Of a DNA stretch of 64,000 nt, positions 35,746-44,582 are shown piece after piece. The notes below the pieces were generated by a model, which was not told the DNA's origin, searched no databases, and worked only from the letters and a program-made list of their open reading frames with translations. Each line of letters opens with the position of its first letter. Positions within the stretch are counted from its first letter, which is position 1. This DNA is from Streptomyces syringium (lineage in GTDB: Bacteria > Actinomycetota > Actinomycetes > Streptomycetales > Streptomycetaceae): positions 5,477,501 to 5,541,500 of the forward strand of contig NZ_JAGIOH010000001.1 in assembly GCF_017876625.1 (NCBI RefSeq), written 5' to 3'. The translations under genes and the position numbers were made by a program.

Positions 35746-36582
35746 ATGGCGAACTTCACCGCCGCTGACGTCAAGAAGCTCCGTGAGCTCACCGGCGCCG
35801 GCATGATGGACTGCAAGAAGGCGCTGGACGAGGCCGAGGGCAACGTCGAGAAGGCCGTCGAGATCGTTCGCGTCAAGGGCCTGAAGGGCGTGGCCAAGCG
35901 CGAGAGCCGCACCACCTCCAACGGTGCCGTCGTCTCCGTCATCGCCGACGACAACACCTCCGGTGTGATCGTCGAGCTGAAGTGCGAGACCGACTTCGTC
36001 GCCAAGGGTGACAAGTTCGTCACCGTCGCCGACGCGCTCGCCGCCCACGTCGCCAAGACGGCCCCGGCCGACATCGAGGCGCTCATGGCGTCCGAGATCG
36101 AGTCCGGCAAGACCGTCCAGGCGTTCGTGGACGAGGCCAACGCCACTCTCGGCGAGAAGATCGTCGTCGACCGCTTCGCGCAGTTCGCCGACGGCTTCGT
36201 CTTCGCGTACATGCACCGCACGGCCGCGGACCTGCCGCCGCAGGTCGGTGTCCTCGTCGAGCTCGACAAGGAGAACGCCGAGGTCGCCAAGGACGTCGCG
36301 CAGCACATCGCCGCCTTCGCGCCGAAGTTCCTCTCCCGCGAGGAGATCCCGGCCGACGTCGTCGACAACGAGCGCCGCGTCGCCGAGGCCACCGCTCGCG
36401 AGGAGGGCAAGCCCGAGGCTGCCCTGCCGAAGATCGTCGAGGGTCGCGTCACCGGCTTCTTCAAGGAGAGCGTGCTGCTGGACCAGCCGTTCGCCAAGGA
36501 CAACAAGAAGACCGTCCAGAAGATCCTGGACGAGGCCGGTGTCACGCTGAAGCGCTTCTCGCGCATCCGCGTCGGCGCCTGA
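35746..36582 (+). CDS. tsf: Elongation factor Ts
   Basis: The guanine nucleotide exchange factor for EF-Tu. 278 residues. N-terminal UBA-like domain (VKKLRELTGAGMMDCKKAL), the TDFVAKG element of the EF-Tu contact and the C-terminal dimerisation module are present. ATG 35746; upstream GAAGAGA is the probable ribosome-binding site. Confidence 0.97.
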   Translation: MANFTAADVKKLRELTGAGMMDCKKALDEAEGNVEKAVEIVRVKGLKGVAKRESRTTSNGAVVSVIADDNTSGVIVELKCETDFVAKGDKFVTVADALAAHVAKTAPADIEALMASEIESGKTVQAFVDEANATLGEKIVVDRFAQFADGFVFAYMHRTAADLPPQVGVLVELDKENAEVAKDVAQHIAAFAPKFLSREEIPADVVDNERRVAEATAREEGKPEAALPKIVEGRVTGFFKESVLLDQPFAKDNKKTVQKILDEAGVTLKRFSRIRVGA

Positions 36583-36668
36583 GCCGTCAGCAGGACGCGA
36601 ATGACCTGCGACCCGCTAGGGTCGTACGCAGCCGCCCGTCCACCGGCCGGCCGCTGATGTGACGAGGA

Positions 36669-36715
36669 GGCCATTGCCGTACAGGGATCTGATAAGGACC
36701 CATCCGGCAATGGCC
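36669..36715 (+). promoter_or_regulatory. Attenuator-like hairpin upstream of pyrH
   Basis: GGCCATTGCCG (36669-36679) pairs exactly with CGGCAATGGCC (36705-36715), with a 25-nt loop and TTCTTCG after it. It lies 30 nt before the pyrH start; a -10-like TAGGGT is upstream at 36617-36622. Confidence 0.6.
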
Positions 36716-36744
36716 TTCTTCGTATGTGCACGAGGAGATCTCCA

Positions 36745-37524
36745 ATGAATCAGGGTGCGGACGCCCCACAGGCCGCCGACGACGAGAGCACCGACCACGG
36801 CAAGCGCCGTCGGTTCATGCTGAAACTGTCCGGCGAGGCCTTCGCCGGCGGCGGAGGGCTCGGCGTCGACCCCGATGTCGTGCACGCCATCGCCCGGGAG
36901 ATCGCGGCGGTCGTCCGCGAGGGCTACGAGATCGCCGTCGTCATCGGCGGCGGCAACTTCTTCCGCGGCGCCGAGCTGCAGCAGCGCGGCATGGACCGGG
37001 CCCGCTCGGACTACATGGGCATGCTCGGCACGGTCATGAACTGCCTCGCCCTCCAGGACTTCCTGGTCAAGGAAGGCATCGAGACGCGGGTGCAGACCGG
37101 CATCACCATGGGCCAGGTCGCCGAGCCGTTCATCCCGCTGCGCGCCGTGCGCCACCTGGAGAAGGGCCGCGTCGTGATCTTCGGCGCCGGCATGGGCATG
37201 CCCTACTTCTCCACCGACACCACCGCCGCCCAGCGCGCCCTGGAGATCCACGCCGAGGCGATCCTGATGGGCAAGAACGGTGTCGACGGGGTCTACGACT
37301 CCGACCCGAAGAAGAACCCCGACGCGGTGAAGTTCGACGCCCTCGAATACGGCGAGGTCCTCTCCCGCGGCCTCAAGGTCGCCGACGCCACCGCCATCAC
37401 CCTGTGCATGGACAACAAGCTGCCGATCCTCGTCTTCGAGCTGCTCGCCGAGGGCAACATCGGGCGTGCGGTCAAGGGTGAGAAGATCGGCACGCTGGTG
37501 AGCGACCAGAGCACGCGGGCCTGA
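36745..37524 (+). CDS. pyrH: Uridylate kinase PyrH
   Basis: Phosphorylates UMP to UDP. 259 residues; the first ~28 are hydrophilic and outside the usual core. Core: MLKLSGEAFAG, VIGGGNFFRG and the DNTYDSDPKKNP-like GVYDSDPKKNP. ATG 36745 has GAGGAGA 6 nt upstream. Confidence 0.97.
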   Translation: MNQGADAPQAADDESTDHGKRRRFMLKLSGEAFAGGGGLGVDPDVVHAIAREIAAVVREGYEIAVVIGGGNFFRGAELQQRGMDRARSDYMGMLGTVMNCLALQDFLVKEGIETRVQTGITMGQVAEPFIPLRAVRHLEKGRVVIFGAGMGMPYFSTDTTAAQRALEIHAEAILMGKNGVDGVYDSDPKKNPDAVKFDALEYGEVLSRGLKVADATAITLCMDNKLPILVFELLAEGNIGRAVKGEKIGTLVSDQSTRA

Positions 37525-37693
37525 CGGGCTCGCACAACCGCCCGTACCGGCCAGGTGCCGGTCCGGGCGGCAACTCCGGGCCGCGGGAAGACCTCGGCAC
37601 GGGGATGGACAACTGCCTGCCGGTCGGACACCGTGCAGGAGAAGACGCGCGCAGGGGCGAGGCTCTGCTTACTGATAACACCAGGAGCAAGTG

Positions 37694-38251
37694 GTGATCG
37701 AAGAGATCCTCCTCGAGGCCGAGGAGAAGATGGAGAAGGCCGTCGTGGTCGCCAAGGAGGACTTCGCGGCGATCCGCACCGGGCGTGCGCACCCGGCGAT
37801 GTTCAACAAGATCGTGGCGGACTACTACGGTGCGCTGACGCCCATCAACCAGCTGGCGTCGTTCTCGGTTCCCGAGCCGCGCATGGCCGTGGTGACCCCG
37901 TTCGACAAGAGCGCGCTGCGCAACATCGAGCAGGCCATCCGCGACTCCGACCTGGGCGTCAACCCCAGCAACGACGGCAACATCATCCGGGTGACCTTCC
38001 CGGAGCTGACGCAGGAGCGCCGCAAGGAGTTCGTCAAGGTCGCCAAGACCAAGGCCGAGGACTCCAAGATCTCGATCCGCTCCATCCGCCGCAAGGCGAA
38101 GGAACTCCTCGACAAGCTCGTCAAGGACAAGGAGTCCGGCGAGGACGAGGTGCGCCGCGCGGAGAAGGAGCTCGACGACACCACCCAGAAGTACGTCGCT
38201 CAGGTGGACGAGCTGCTCAAGCACAAGGAATCCGAGCTCCTCGAGGTCTGA
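37694..38251 (+). CDS. frr: Ribosome recycling factor
   Basis: Splits post-termination ribosomes with EF-G. 185 residues, the canonical length. RTGRAHPAMFNKI and SIRSIRRKAKELL are family motifs. GTG 37694 is chosen over GTG 37691 for its 6-nt spacing to AGGAG. The stop overlaps the cdsA start (TGATG). Confidence 0.97.
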   Translation: MIEEILLEAEEKMEKAVVVAKEDFAAIRTGRAHPAMFNKIVADYYGALTPINQLASFSVPEPRMAVVTPFDKSALRNIEQAIRDSDLGVNPSNDGNIIRVTFPELTQERRKEFVKVAKTKAEDSKISIRSIRRKAKELLDKLVKDKESGEDEVRRAEKELDDTTQKYVAQVDELLKHKESELLEV

Positions 38252-39333
38252 TGAACGACGCATCCTGGGGGGCCCCGCCGCGCGTCGGCTCTTGGGGGTC
38301 CACCGACCAGGGACCCGCCGGTACGGCGGGTCCTGTGCACGAGGCGGGCTACGCGGCGCAGACTCGCCCCATGCCCATCGTGCCCGACGCAGGCGGAGAC
38401 CAGGACGACCGTGATCAGGGGGCCGCTGACTTCGGCGGCCCCCTGTTCCGCGATGAACAGGAGCCCGACATCCGGCCGCAGGAGCCTGCTGCCCCCCAGA
38501 CGGCGAACGCGGCGAAGAAAAGCGCCGGGCGTGATCTGCGGGCAGCGATAGGGGTGGGCATCGGCCTCGGGGCCGTCATCCTCGCCTCCCTGTTCATCTA
38601 CAAGCCCGTCTTCCTCGGCGTCATCGTGGTGGCCGTGGTCGTCGGGCTGTGGGAGCTGACCTCCCGGCTGGCCGAGAAGAAGGCCATCCGGGCACCCCTG
38701 GTGCCGCTCGCGGTCGGCGGCGCCGCCATGGTCGTCGCCGGCTTCGTGAACGGCGCCGAAGGCGCGTGGGTGGCCATGGCCTTCACCGCGCTCGCGGTGC
38801 TCGTGTGGCGCATGACGGAGCCGCCCGAGGACTACCTCCGCGATGTCACGGCAGGCATCTTCGCGGCCTTCTACGTGCCCTTCCTCGCCACCTTCGTGGC
38901 GCTGATGCTGGCCGCGGACGACGGTGCCTGGCGGGTGCTGACCTTCCTGGTGCTCACCGTGGTCAGCGACACCGGTGCCTACGCGGTGGGCTGGCGGTTC
39001 GGCAAGAAGAAGCTCGCGCCGCGCATCAGCCCCGGCAAGACCCGCGAGGGGCTGCTCGGCGCGGTGGCGTTCGCCATGGTGGCGGGCGCGCTGTGCACGC
39101 ACTTCCTGATCGACGGCGGAGCGTGGTGGCAGGGTCTGCTGCTGGGCCTCGCGGTCGCGGTCAGTGCCACGCTGGGCGATCTCGGCGAGTCGATGATCAA
39201 GCGGGACCTGGGCATCAAGGACATGGGCGCCCTGCTGCCGGGCCACGGCGGGATCATGGACCGGCTGGACTCGCTGCTGCCGACCGCCCCGGTGGTGTGG
39301 CTGCTGCTGGTCGTCTTCGTCGGCAGTACCTGA
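38251..39333 (+). CDS. cdsA: Phosphatidate cytidylyltransferase CdsA
   Basis: Makes CDP-diacylglycerol for phospholipid synthesis in the membrane. 360 residues. A hydrophilic, Pro/Asp-rich N-terminus of about 90 residues precedes about eight transmembrane helices. The family signature SMIKRD...KDMG...LPGHGGIMDRLD ends the protein. Coupled to frr by overlap. Confidence 0.95.
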   Translation: MNDASWGAPPRVGSWGSTDQGPAGTAGPVHEAGYAAQTRPMPIVPDAGGDQDDRDQGAADFGGPLFRDEQEPDIRPQEPAAPQTANAAKKSAGRDLRAAIGVGIGLGAVILASLFIYKPVFLGVIVVAVVVGLWELTSRLAEKKAIRAPLVPLAVGGAAMVVAGFVNGAEGAWVAMAFTALAVLVWRMTEPPEDYLRDVTAGIFAAFYVPFLATFVALMLAADDGAWRVLTFLVLTVVSDTGAYAVGWRFGKKKLAPRISPGKTREGLLGAVAFAMVAGALCTHFLIDGGAWWQGLLLGLAVAVSATLGDLGESMIKRDLGIKDMGALLPGHGGIMDRLDSLLPTAPVVWLLLVVFVGST

Positions 39334-39378
39334 GCCGCGACAGGGGTCCTACCTGCGGTTTCTTCGGTGAGGGGCGCG

Positions 39379-39387
39379 TTGTCCACA
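39379..39387 (+). promoter_or_regulatory. Consensus DnaA box upstream of rlmN
   Basis: TTGTCCACA, an exact match to the Streptomyces DnaA box, 45 nt before the rlmN start and 46 nt after the cdsA stop. A single box can occur by chance. Confidence 0.5.
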
Positions 39388-39431
39388 GGGCGGCGGGCCC
39401 CTCTCCGTACGTCTGCGACACTGGTAGGACC

Positions 39432-40538
39432 ATGCCTGCACCTGGAGAACTCACTTTCGTCGCGCCGCGTGGGGCCAAGAAGCCCCCGCGGCACCTTGCC
39501 GACCTCACCCCCGCCGAGCGCCGCGAGGCCGTCGCCGCGATCGGCGAGAAGCCGTTCCGCGCGAAGCAGCTGTCCCAGCACTACTTCGCCCGGTACGCGC
39601 ACGACCCGGCGGCATGGACGGACATCCCGGCGGCGGCCCGCGAGAAGCTCGCGGCCGAGCTGCTGCCCGAGCTGATGAGCGTCGTCAGGCACATCTCGTG
39701 CGACAGCGACACCACCCGTAAGACCCTGTGGCGGCTGCACGACGGCACCCTGGTCGAGTCCGTGCTCATGCGGTACCCCGACCGGGTCACCATGTGCATC
39801 AGCTCCCAGGCCGGCTGCGGCATGAACTGCCCGTTCTGTGCCACCGGCCAGGCCGGGCTGGACCGCAATCTGTCGACCGCCGAGATCGTGCACCAGATCG
39901 TCGACGGCATGCGCGCCCTGCGCGACGGCGAGGTGCCCGGCGGCCCCGCGCGGCTGTCCAACATCGTCTTCATGGGCATGGGCGAGCCGCTCGCCAACTA
40001 CAAGCGCGTCGTCGGCGCGATCCGCCGTCTCACCGACCCCGAACCGGACGGCCTCGGGCTCTCGCAGCGCGGCATCACCGTCTCCACCGTCGGCCTGGTG
40101 CCCGCGATGCTGCGCTTCGCCGACGAGGGCTTCAAGTGCCGTCTCGCGGTCTCCCTGCACGCGCCGGACGACGAGCTGCGCGACACCCTGGTGCCGGTCA
40201 ACACCCGCTGGAAGGTCCGCGAGGTCCTCGACGCCGCCTGGGAGTACGCGGAGAAGTCCGGCCGCCGGATCTCCATCGAGTACGCCCTGATCCGGGACAT
40301 CAACGACCAGGCCTGGCGTGGTGACCTGCTCGGCCGGCTCCTCAAGGGCAAGCGCGTGCACGTCAACCTCATCCCGCTCAACCCCACCCCGGGGTCGAAG
40401 TGGACCGCGTCCCGCCCGGAGGACGAGCGGGCGTTCGTCCAGGCGATCGCCGCGCACGGCGTGCCCGTCACCGTGCGTGACACGCGCGGCCAGGAGATCG
40501 ACGGAGCGTGCGGTCAGCTCGCCGCCGCCGAGCGCTGA
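39432..40538 (+). CDS. rlmN: 23S rRNA/tRNA adenine-C2 methyltransferase RlmN
   Basis: A radical SAM enzyme that methylates A2503 of 23S rRNA and A37 of some tRNAs. 368 residues. The CxxxCxxC cluster is CGMNCPFC at about residue 133; the second conserved cysteine (GACGQL) near the C-terminus is present. AGGA 3 nt before ATG 39432 is close for a Shine-Dalgarno site. Confidence 0.95.
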   Translation: MPAPGELTFVAPRGAKKPPRHLADLTPAERREAVAAIGEKPFRAKQLSQHYFARYAHDPAAWTDIPAAAREKLAAELLPELMSVVRHISCDSDTTRKTLWRLHDGTLVESVLMRYPDRVTMCISSQAGCGMNCPFCATGQAGLDRNLSTAEIVHQIVDGMRALRDGEVPGGPARLSNIVFMGMGEPLANYKRVVGAIRRLTDPEPDGLGLSQRGITVSTVGLVPAMLRFADEGFKCRLAVSLHAPDDELRDTLVPVNTRWKVREVLDAAWEYAEKSGRRISIEYALIRDINDQAWRGDLLGRLLKGKRVHVNLIPLNPTPGSKWTASRPEDERAFVQAIAAHGVPVTVRDTRGQEIDGACGQLAAAER

Positions 40539-40585
40539 TACTGTCCACTCGCCCAGGCGAAGAACTCGCACAAATGAACATCCGA

Positions 40586-40667
40586 CAGGGGAGCGCGCAG
40601 AGCGCTGAGAGTGCGGCACAGGCCGCAGACCCTCGGACCTGATCCGGGTCATACCGGCGTAGGGAGT
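40586..40667 (+). promoter_or_regulatory. TPP riboswitch
   Basis: Shows the thiamine pyrophosphate element in order: GGGGAGC at 40588, CTGAGAG near 40605, AGACCC near 40627, ACCTGATC near 40637, GGGTCATACC and finally TAGGGAG. The 3' strand contains the only plausible ribosome-binding site of the next gene (AGGGAG, 40661-40666), so thiamine pyrophosphate would block translation. Confidence 0.95.
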
Positions 40668-40677
40668 CAACCCACTC

Positions 40678-41760
40678 ATGAACACCACCTTCCGGCGTGC
40701 CGTCGGCGCGGCCGTCGTCGCCGCGCTCGGCCTCCCCGTGCTGGCCGCCTGCGGCGGCTCGGACGACTCCGGCTCCGACTCGAAGACCGTCACGCTCGTC
40801 TCGCACGACTCCTTCGCCGCCTCCGACGCGGTGCTCAAGGAGTTCACGCGGACCACCGGGTACAAGGTCAAGGTGCTCAAGAGCGGGGACGCAGGGACGG
40901 CCGTCAACCAGGCCATCCTCTCCAAGAAGCACCCGCAGGGCGACGTCTTCTTCGGCGTCGACAACACCCTCCTGTCGCGGGCGCTCGAGAACGACCTGTT
41001 CACCCCGTACGAGGCCAAGGGCCTGGACCGGGTCCCCAAGGGCCTCCAGGCCGACGCCGCCGAGCACCGGGTCACGCCCATCGACTTCGGCGACATCTGC
41101 GTGAACTACGACCGCGCGTACTTCGCCGACCACAAGCTCAGCCCGCCGGCGTCCTTCGACGACCTGATCAAGCCGGAGTACAAGAACCTCCTGGTCACCG
41201 AGAACGCGGCGACCTCGTCCCCCGGTCTCGCCTTCCAGCTGGGCACCATCGCCAAGTACGGCGACGCCGGCTGGCAGGACTACTGGAAGAAGCTCAAGGC
41301 CAACGGCGTCGAGGTCGTGGACGGCTGGGAGCAGGCGTACAACGACCGCTTCTCCGGTTCCGCCGCGGGCAAGAAGGCCAAGGGCGACAAGCCGCTCGTC
41401 GTCTCCTACGCCTCCAGCCCGCCCGCCGAGGTGCTCGGTGTGAAGCCGCTGCCCAAGGAGGGGCCGACCGGCGTCGCGACGGGCACCTGCTTCCGGCAGA
41501 CCGAGTTCGCCGGGCTGCTGAAGGGCGCGAAGAACACCAAGGGCGGCCAGGCCCTGATCGACTTCCTGCTGGGCAAGAAGTTCCAGGAGGACCTGCCGCT
41601 CCAGATGTTCGTCAACCCGGCGAACCAGGACGCCGCGCTGCCCGAGGAATTCACCAAGTTCGGTGCCAAGATCACCGACCCCGCGACCCTCGCCCCGGAG
41701 AAGATCGCCAAGAACCGCGACCAGTGGGTCAAGGCATGGTCCTCGCTCGTCCTGAAGTAG
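40678..41760 (+). CDS. thiB: Thiamine-type ABC transporter substrate-binding lipoprotein
   Basis: Captures thiamine or a precursor outside the cell. 360 residues with a lipoprotein signal: the hydrophobic stretch ends in LAAC (Cys25). The TbpA-like body includes VTLVSHDSFAASD and DIC-VNYD. ATG 40678 directly follows the riboswitch. It overlaps the permease gene by 25 nt. Confidence 0.92.
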   Translation: MNTTFRRAVGAAVVAALGLPVLAACGGSDDSGSDSKTVTLVSHDSFAASDAVLKEFTRTTGYKVKVLKSGDAGTAVNQAILSKKHPQGDVFFGVDNTLLSRALENDLFTPYEAKGLDRVPKGLQADAAEHRVTPIDFGDICVNYDRAYFADHKLSPPASFDDLIKPEYKNLLVTENAATSSPGLAFQLGTIAKYGDAGWQDYWKKLKANGVEVVDGWEQAYNDRFSGSAAGKKAKGDKPLVVSYASSPPAEVLGVKPLPKEGPTGVATGTCFRQTEFAGLLKGAKNTKGGQALIDFLLGKKFQEDLPLQMFVNPANQDAALPEEFTKFGAKITDPATLAPEKIAKNRDQWVKAWSSLVLK

Positions 41761-43445
41761 ACGCCCCGGATCGACACGTCCCGAAGCGATCGAAGAGGCT
41801 CTCCCGGCAGACGGCGGTCCGGCTCGGCCTGATGACCCTGCCGGTCGCCTTCTTCGCGCTGTTCTTCGCCTACCCGGTCTCCGCCATCGTGGCCCGGGGG
41901 CTCAAGGACGGCGGCCAGTGGCAGTTCGCCCGCGTCGGGGAAGTGCTCGGCGACGAGCGGATCGGCCACGTCCTGTGGTTCACCACATGGCAGGCCCTCG
42001 CCTCCACGGCCCTGACCCTCGCCCTCGCTCTCCCCGGCGCCTATGTCTTCGCCCGCTTCGACTTCCCCGGCAAACAGCTGCTGCGGGCGGTGGTCACCGT
42101 CCCCTTCGTCCTGCCGACCGTCGTGGTCGGCTCGGCCTTCCTGGCGCTGCTCGGACGCGGCGGGCTGCTGGACGAGCTGTGGGGGATGCGCCTGGACACC
42201 ACGGTCTGGGCGATCCTCCTGGCCCATGTGTTCTTCAACTACGCCGTCGTCGTCCGGACCGTCGGCGGACTCTGGGCACAGCTCGACCCCCGCCAGGAGG
42301 AGGCGGCCCGGGTGCTGGGCGCAGGGCGCTTCGCCGCCTGGCGCCGGGTGACGCTGCCGGCGCTCGCGCCCTCCGTGGCCGCCGCCGCACTCATGGTCTT
42401 CCTCTTCACCTTCACCTCCTTCGGCGTCGTGCAGATCCTCGGCGGCCCCCGCTACGCCACCCTGGAAGTGGAGATCTACCAGCAGACCGCACGGCTGCTC
42501 GACCTGCCGACGGCCGCTGTGCTCACCCTCGTGCAGTTCGTGGCCGTGGCCGTGCTGCTGGCGGTGCACGCCTGGACGGTGCGGCGGCGGGAATCCGCGC
42601 TGAAGCTGGTCGACGCCGCCCACACCTCCCGGCGCCCGCGGGGAGCCGCCCAGTGGGCGCTCCTGGCGTCCGTGCTGACCGTGGTGGCGCTGCTGATCCT
42701 GGTGCCGCTCGTCGTGCTCGTCCTGCGGTCCTTCGACGGACCCGACGGTTACGGCCTGGCCTTCTACCGCGCCCTGGCCTCCGCGGACGACAATGGCGGT
42801 ACCTTCGTCGTCGCCCCGCTGGAAGCCATCGGGAACTCCCTGGCCTGCGCGCTGGCCGCGACCGGCATCGCCGTCGTCGTGGGAGGGCTCGCCGCCGCCG
42901 CGCTGACCCGGCGGGCGGGACGGCTCGTACGGGGCTTCGACGCGCTGCTCATGCTGCCGCTGGGCACCTCCGCGGTGACCGTCGGCTTCGGCTTCCTGAT
43001 CACCCTGGACGAGCCGCCGCTGGATCTGCGCTCGTCCTGGATCCTGGTCCCGCTGGCCCAGGCCCTGGTGGGCGTGCCCTTCGTCGTCCGGATCATGCTG
43101 CCCGTGCTGCGCGCGGTGGACGCGCGGCTGCGCGAGGCGGCCGCGGTGCTCGGGGCGTCCCCGCTGCGCGCGTGGCGCGAAGTGGACCTGCCGCTGGTCG
43201 GGCGGGCCCTGGCGGTGGCGGCGGGGTTCGCGTTCGCCGTGTCGCTGGGCGAGTTCGGGGCGACCGTCTTCATCGCCCGCCCCGACAACCCCACCCTGCC
43301 GGTGGCCGTCGCCCGGCTGCTCGGCCGCCCCGGGGAACTGAACTACGGCCAGGCCATGGCCCTCAGCACGATCCTGATGCTGGTGTGCGCGGCGGCGCTG
43401 CTGGTACTGGAGCGTGTCCGCACCGACCGCTCGGGAGAGTTCTAG
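41736..43445 (+). CDS. thiP: Thiamine-type ABC transporter permease
   Basis: 569 residues, two fused permease halves with about 12 helices. The EAA-loop type motif appears in both (EAARVLGAGRFAAWRRVTLP, REAAAVLGASPLRAW). ATG 41736 has AAGG upstream and overlaps the thiB stop; the next in-frame ATG falls inside helix 1. Confidence 0.9.
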   Translation: MVLARPEVDAPDRHVPKRSKRLSRQTAVRLGLMTLPVAFFALFFAYPVSAIVARGLKDGGQWQFARVGEVLGDERIGHVLWFTTWQALASTALTLALALPGAYVFARFDFPGKQLLRAVVTVPFVLPTVVVGSAFLALLGRGGLLDELWGMRLDTTVWAILLAHVFFNYAVVVRTVGGLWAQLDPRQEEAARVLGAGRFAAWRRVTLPALAPSVAAAALMVFLFTFTSFGVVQILGGPRYATLEVEIYQQTARLLDLPTAAVLTLVQFVAVAVLLAVHAWTVRRRESALKLVDAAHTSRRPRGAAQWALLASVLTVVALLILVPLVVLVLRSFDGPDGYGLAFYRALASADDNGGTFVVAPLEAIGNSLACALAATGIAVVVGGLAAAALTRRAGRLVRGFDALLMLPLGTSAVTVGFGFLITLDEPPLDLRSSWILVPLAQALVGVPFVVRIMLPVLRAVDARLREAAAVLGASPLRAWREVDLPLVGRALAVAAGFAFAVSLGEFGATVFIARPDNPTLPVAVARLLGRPGELNYGQAMALSTILMLVCAAALLVLERVRTDRSGEF

Positions 43446-44507
43446 ATGGACCGGCTGCGACAGGATCTGCTGCGCCTGGACGACGTCACGGTCCGCTTCG
43501 GCGGGCGTACGGCCCTGGACGCGGTGGACCTGAGGGTCGCCGAGCACGAGACGGTGTGCGTGCTCGGGCCGAGCGGCAGCGGGAAGTCCACGCTGCTGCG
43601 GGTCGTCGCGGGGCTCCAGCACGCGGACGCCGGGCGGGTCTTCCTCTCCGGCGCCGACCAGGGCGGGGTGCCCGTCCACCGGCGCGGAGTGGGCCTGATG
43701 TTCCAGGACCACCAGCTCTTCCCGCAGCGGGACGTCGGCGGCAACGTCGGCTTCGGGCTGCGGATGCGCAAGGTCGGGCGCGCGGAGGCGGAGCGCCGCG
43801 TCGCGGAGCTGCTCGACATGGTGGGCCTGCCGGGCGCGCAGCGGCGGTCCGTCGCGGCGCTGTCCGGCGGCGAGCAGCAGCGGGTGGCCCTGGCGAGGGC
43901 GCTCGCGCCGCGGCCACGGCTGCTGATGCTCGACGAGCCGCTCGGCCAGCTCGACCGGAGCCTGCGCGAGCGCCTCGTGGTGGAGCTGCGGCAGCTCTTC
44001 GGCCGGCTGGGCACCACGGTGCTGGCCGTCACCCACGACCAGGGGGAGGCCTTCGCGCTCGCCGACCGGGTGGTGGTGATGCGAGACGGGCGGATCGCCC
44101 AGGCCGGAACGCCACTGGAGGTGTGGCAGCGGCCGGCGTCGGAGTTCGTGGCCCGCTTCCTCGGCTTCGACAACGTGGTCGAGGCGACGGTCGCCGGTGA
44201 GCGCGCCGACACCGTGTGGGGGAGCGTGCCGGTGCCGGCGGGGACGCGGCAGGGCCCGTGCAGGCTGCTCGTACGCCCCGCCGGGGTGCGGCTGCTGCCC
44301 GCGGGGGAGGGGCTGCCGTGCACGGTCACCGGCCGGACGTTCCGTGGCGACCATGTCGTGGTGCTGCTGCGACCCCCGAACGGGCCGGAGCTGGAGGCGG
44401 CGTGCGAACTGCGGGGCGCCCCGGAGCCCGACGCCCGCGTCGGCGTCGGCTTCGACGTGCACGACGTGGTGGTGCTGGGCCCGGCCGAGGACGGCTCCGC
44501 CGTCTGA
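43446..44507 (+). CDS. thiQ: Thiamine-type ABC transporter ATP-binding protein
   Basis: 353 residues. Walker A GPSGSGKST, Q-loop, signature LSGGEQQR and Walker B RLLMLDEPLGQLD are intact. A C-terminal TOBE-like domain of ~110 residues extends the usual ~230 of ThiQ. It begins 0 nt after the permease stop, so the three genes form one riboswitch-controlled operon. Confidence 0.92.
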   Translation: MDRLRQDLLRLDDVTVRFGGRTALDAVDLRVAEHETVCVLGPSGSGKSTLLRVVAGLQHADAGRVFLSGADQGGVPVHRRGVGLMFQDHQLFPQRDVGGNVGFGLRMRKVGRAEAERRVAELLDMVGLPGAQRRSVAALSGGEQQRVALARALAPRPRLLMLDEPLGQLDRSLRERLVVELRQLFGRLGTTVLAVTHDQGEAFALADRVVVMRDGRIAQAGTPLEVWQRPASEFVARFLGFDNVVEATVAGERADTVWGSVPVPAGTRQGPCRLLVRPAGVRLLPAGEGLPCTVTGRTFRGDHVVVLLRPPNGPELEAACELRGAPEPDARVGVGFDVHDVVVLGPAEDGSAV

Positions 44508-44514
44508 GCGCCGA

Positions 44515-44566
44515 ACGGGGGAGCCCCCCGCACCGTCCTTGGGGACGGTGCGGGGGGCTCCCCCGT
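44515..44566. terminator. Terminator after the thiamine operon
   Basis: A perfect 24-bp stem with a TTGG loop (44515-44538 with 44543-44566), without a T-run. It can serve the convergent DMT gene as well. Confidence 0.85.
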
Positions 44567-44582
44567 GAACTGAGGCCGGGCC

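Noticed and set aside
41406..44462. A minus-strand open frame of about 1000 residues opposite the thiamine operon
   Set aside because: Three clear ABC genes lie on the plus strand; the antisense product is His/Gln/Gly/Arg-rich without domains.
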